Shown: piece after piece, positions 62,437 to 64,000 of the stretch
How positions within the stretch are numbered: the stretch's first letter is position 1
Layout of the letters: every line of letters starts with the position of its first letter
DNA from: Chryseobacterium soldanellicola
Lineage (GTDB): Bacteria; Bacteroidota; Bacteroidia; Flavobacteriales; Weeksellaceae
DNA: 64,000 bases
Assembly (NCBI RefSeq): GCF_900100115.1
Contig: NZ_FNKL01000003.1
Location: 496,001 to 560,000, forward strand
Direction: 5' to 3'
Translations under genes and position numbers: made by a program
Notes under the pieces: model-generated
Database searches by the model: none
Told to the model about the DNA's origin: nothing
The model's input: only the letters and a program-made list of their open reading frames with translations

Positions 62437-63870
62437 TTATTGATTTAAAGACCAAACAGAATAAGAATTCGGTGCACATTGAATTTTCACCCACTTATCA
62501 CCCTGTGTCGTTGGATACCAACCTGAGCTTCCGGTAAAATCTTTAATCTGCTGACTGCTCCAATTAGTTTCTACCCATCTTTCCTGCCAGCTTGACGAAT
62601 TATTAATGTACACGACAAGTCCGGGATTCCCGTTGTAGCCGTTTCTTCTGGCGACATATTCATCATTATCGGTGTAAAGAATCGAGGTCGTTCCCGTTGC
62701 TTTGTTGTTGTGAATCCAGATCAGATTGTTTAATCTCTCTTTGTTCAGCCACTCTTCATAATCTCTGTAGAAAATTGTAGGATACCCTTCATGTGTCAAA
62801 ATATAAGCATACGCCAACATTTTATTATTGATAATATCCGTATCGTGGTTGGCAACGAAAGTTACAGCTTTGAAAGGATTTCTTTTCCACATCATATCGT
62901 CGTTTAAAGCATTTAAATTTCCGTTATCAAAAGCTTCATCCATCTTATAATAAGCTGCAAAATCAAATACAGAGCTGTTCGCATTATTAGCCCACCATTC
63001 CAGCGTATTTACGTTTGAATCCCACAATTCTCCGACAGAAAATCCGCCAACGTTTGAATTCCAGTTATTAACAACCCACGGTCCGAAACCTTTCACATAA
63101 TCAAATCTCCAGCCGTCAAATTTCATAACATTTTTATAATATTTCCCGACAGAATCGTCTCTTACCCAAAGCCAGTCCTGCACGTGAGGATTAGCATGAC
63201 AAAGATCAGGGAAACCTCCGAAAGCACCTTCATCATTATTCCCGTAAGAATTTTTATAAAAATCATTGTAATTTCTGGTGAATTTTCCTGAAGCTACCCC
63301 TGAAAAATTCGTCCAGGTATTGGTTCCCGTGTAAGGATTTGCTTCCGATTGCCCGCCACTGTTGTGATTAATGACAATATCCGCATATACCTGCATATTT
63401 TCTGCATGGGCTTTTGTGATTAATCCTTCCAGTTCTGTTCTTGAACCAAAACGGGTTTCTACGCTTCCATTTTGATTATAATTTCCAAAATCATAATAGT
63501 CTGTAGGATCATACCCCATTGAATACGCACCATTTTGCGCTTTTGAAGCAGGCGGCAGCCAAATTGCTCCAATTCCCGCATTGGACCAGTCGGTTACTTT
63601 TCCTTTAACGGTATTCCACCAGTTTCCGCCATCGGGAACGTCCCAGTAAAATCCCTGCATCAGAACTCCGCCACCCGGTCCTGAAACAAATTTTGAATTT
63701 GCAGATCCGCTTCCTGTGCTGAAAGGTCTGCCATCATGATGAGTAACATTAACCGTTTTGTTATGTACCTCCAGCTGTTTTGAGGTTTCGTTAACAATTT
63801 CATCATTGTTCTGACAAGAGCTGACTAAGCCCAATGCCAGAAGTGAAAGTAAGAAATGTGTTTTTTTCAT
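62437..63870 (-). CDS. Exported alpha-amylase, GH13, lipoprotein
   Basis: A 477-aa glycoside hydrolase family 13 enzyme that cuts alpha-1,4-glucan. The signal peptide ends in VSSC (Cys19), so it is a lipoprotein, and the next residues QNNDE are acidic, as in surface-export signals of this phylum. Catalytic blocks are ADIVINHNSGG, GWRFDYVKGFG (nucleophile Asp), VGELWDSN (acid/base Glu) and FVANHDTD. The C-terminus (about 390-477) forms the small beta domain. No PUL partners such as SusC/SusD lie beside it in this window, but the window ends here. It most resembles bacterial alpha-amylases of the AmyA type. Confidence 0.93.
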   Translation of the reverse strand: MKKTHFLLSLLALGLVSSCQNNDEIVNETSKQLEVHNKTVNVTHHDGRPFSTGSGSANSKFVSGPGGGVLMQGFYWDVPDGGNWWNTVKGKVTDWSNAGIGAIWLPPASKAQNGAYSMGYDPTDYYDFGNYNQNGSVETRFGSRTELEGLITKAHAENMQVYADIVINHNSGGQSEANPYTGTNTWTNFSGVASGKFTRNYNDFYKNSYGNNDEGAFGGFPDLCHANPHVQDWLWVRDDSVGKYYKNVMKFDGWRFDYVKGFGPWVVNNWNSNVGGFSVGELWDSNVNTLEWWANNANSSVFDFAAYYKMDEAFDNGNLNALNDDMMWKRNPFKAVTFVANHDTDIINNKMLAYAYILTHEGYPTIFYRDYEEWLNKERLNNLIWIHNNKATGTTSILYTDNDEYVARRNGYNGNPGLVVYINNSSSWQERWVETNWSSQQIKDFTGSSGWYPTTQGDKWVKIQCAPNSYSVWSLNQ

Positions 63871-64000
63871 ATCGAAAGTTTTAATTATTAAACTATTAAC
63901 TAAAATACAATTTTCTTGAAATAAATTCTAACCGCAGTGAAATAATTTAACTTTTAAAAAAAAAAGCATTGGAAACTTTATTTTCATTTTTCATTAAAAA

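Noticed and set aside
1..64000. Search for prophage, integrase, transposase or rRNA
   Set aside because: No frame shows such products; only small palindromic repeats and one tRNA suggest mobility, and the tRNA has no duplicated 3' end nearby that would mark an attachment site.

Overview
The window looks like chromosome of a low-GC member of the Bacteroidota, class Flavobacteriia, most like Chryseobacterium or a close relative in Weeksellaceae. The genus is an inference from gene content: a TonB-dependent receptor with a carboxypeptidase-like N-terminal domain, an OstA-like protein, an ABC-F protein, a secreted protein with the GFNTTLPNATLDV start seen in many Chryseobacterium exported proteins, and -7 boxes of the Bacteroidota form TAnnTTTG. 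Shine-Dalgarno sequences are mostly absent. I see no prophage, integrase, transposase, CRISPR array, rRNA or replication origin. There is one tRNA.

Layout. 1-5.2 kb: a cytoplasmic M3 peptidase and three small or unknown genes. 5.2-11.1 kb: a lone TerD protein, panD with a membrane flippase-like gene, an HU gene with a textbook promoter, pdxH divergent from an AlgH-like gene, a class IV aminotransferase-fold protein that seems to lack its catalytic lysine, and a START-fold protein. 11.2-18.4 kb: a class III aminotransferase, a fur-family gene with an OstA/LptA-like gene, a Kup potassium transporter and pdhB. 18.4-20.1 kb: an ECF sigma factor with a membrane protein that may be its anti-sigma factor, and a DUF2147 protein. 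20.2-24.4 kb: an envelope glycosylation and lipid block (GT39, GT2, flippase-like protein, phosphatidylserine synthase). 24.5-29 kb: an exonuclease, a FAH-family enzyme, a universal stress protein and a block of conserved membrane or metal-binding proteins of unknown function. 29-34.4 kb: an M16 double-domain peptidase, a LolA-like protein and trigger factor. 34.5-38.1 kb: a probable metal-uptake TonB receptor with a lipoprotein and a small exported protein. 38.3-40.3 kb: ABC-F.

The most distinctive segment is 40.5-45.5 kb. All six genes lie on the minus strand: a secreted M15-like peptidase, an unknown protein, a seven-helix membrane protein, a histidine kinase with no sensor domain, a LuxR-type response regulator, and a Tle1-like (DUF2235) lipase. 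It reads as a two-component system whose sensor may be a separate membrane subunit, flanked by two envelope-active hydrolases.

45.7-51.1 kb holds aquaporin, a TraB/TIKI-like protein, a PD-(D/E)XK-like protein with a telomere-like octamer array just upstream, a LuxE-like acyl-protein synthetase, lpxH, queD and a thioesterase. 51.2-55.8 kb is the glyoxylate shunt: aceB and aceA, divergent from a RamB/ScfR-type regulator, with a perfect 16-bp palindrome between them that is the likely operator. 56-64 kb holds comF, an alpha/beta hydrolase, upp, der, tRNA-Gln, small exported proteins, a haem-binding and a DCC-family protein, and an exported alpha-amylase.

A dispersed palindromic (REP-like) repeat with a conserved arm and a variable centre occurs at four intergenic sites, and a second repeat type at two. 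Most operons end in clear hairpin terminators, often between convergent genes.
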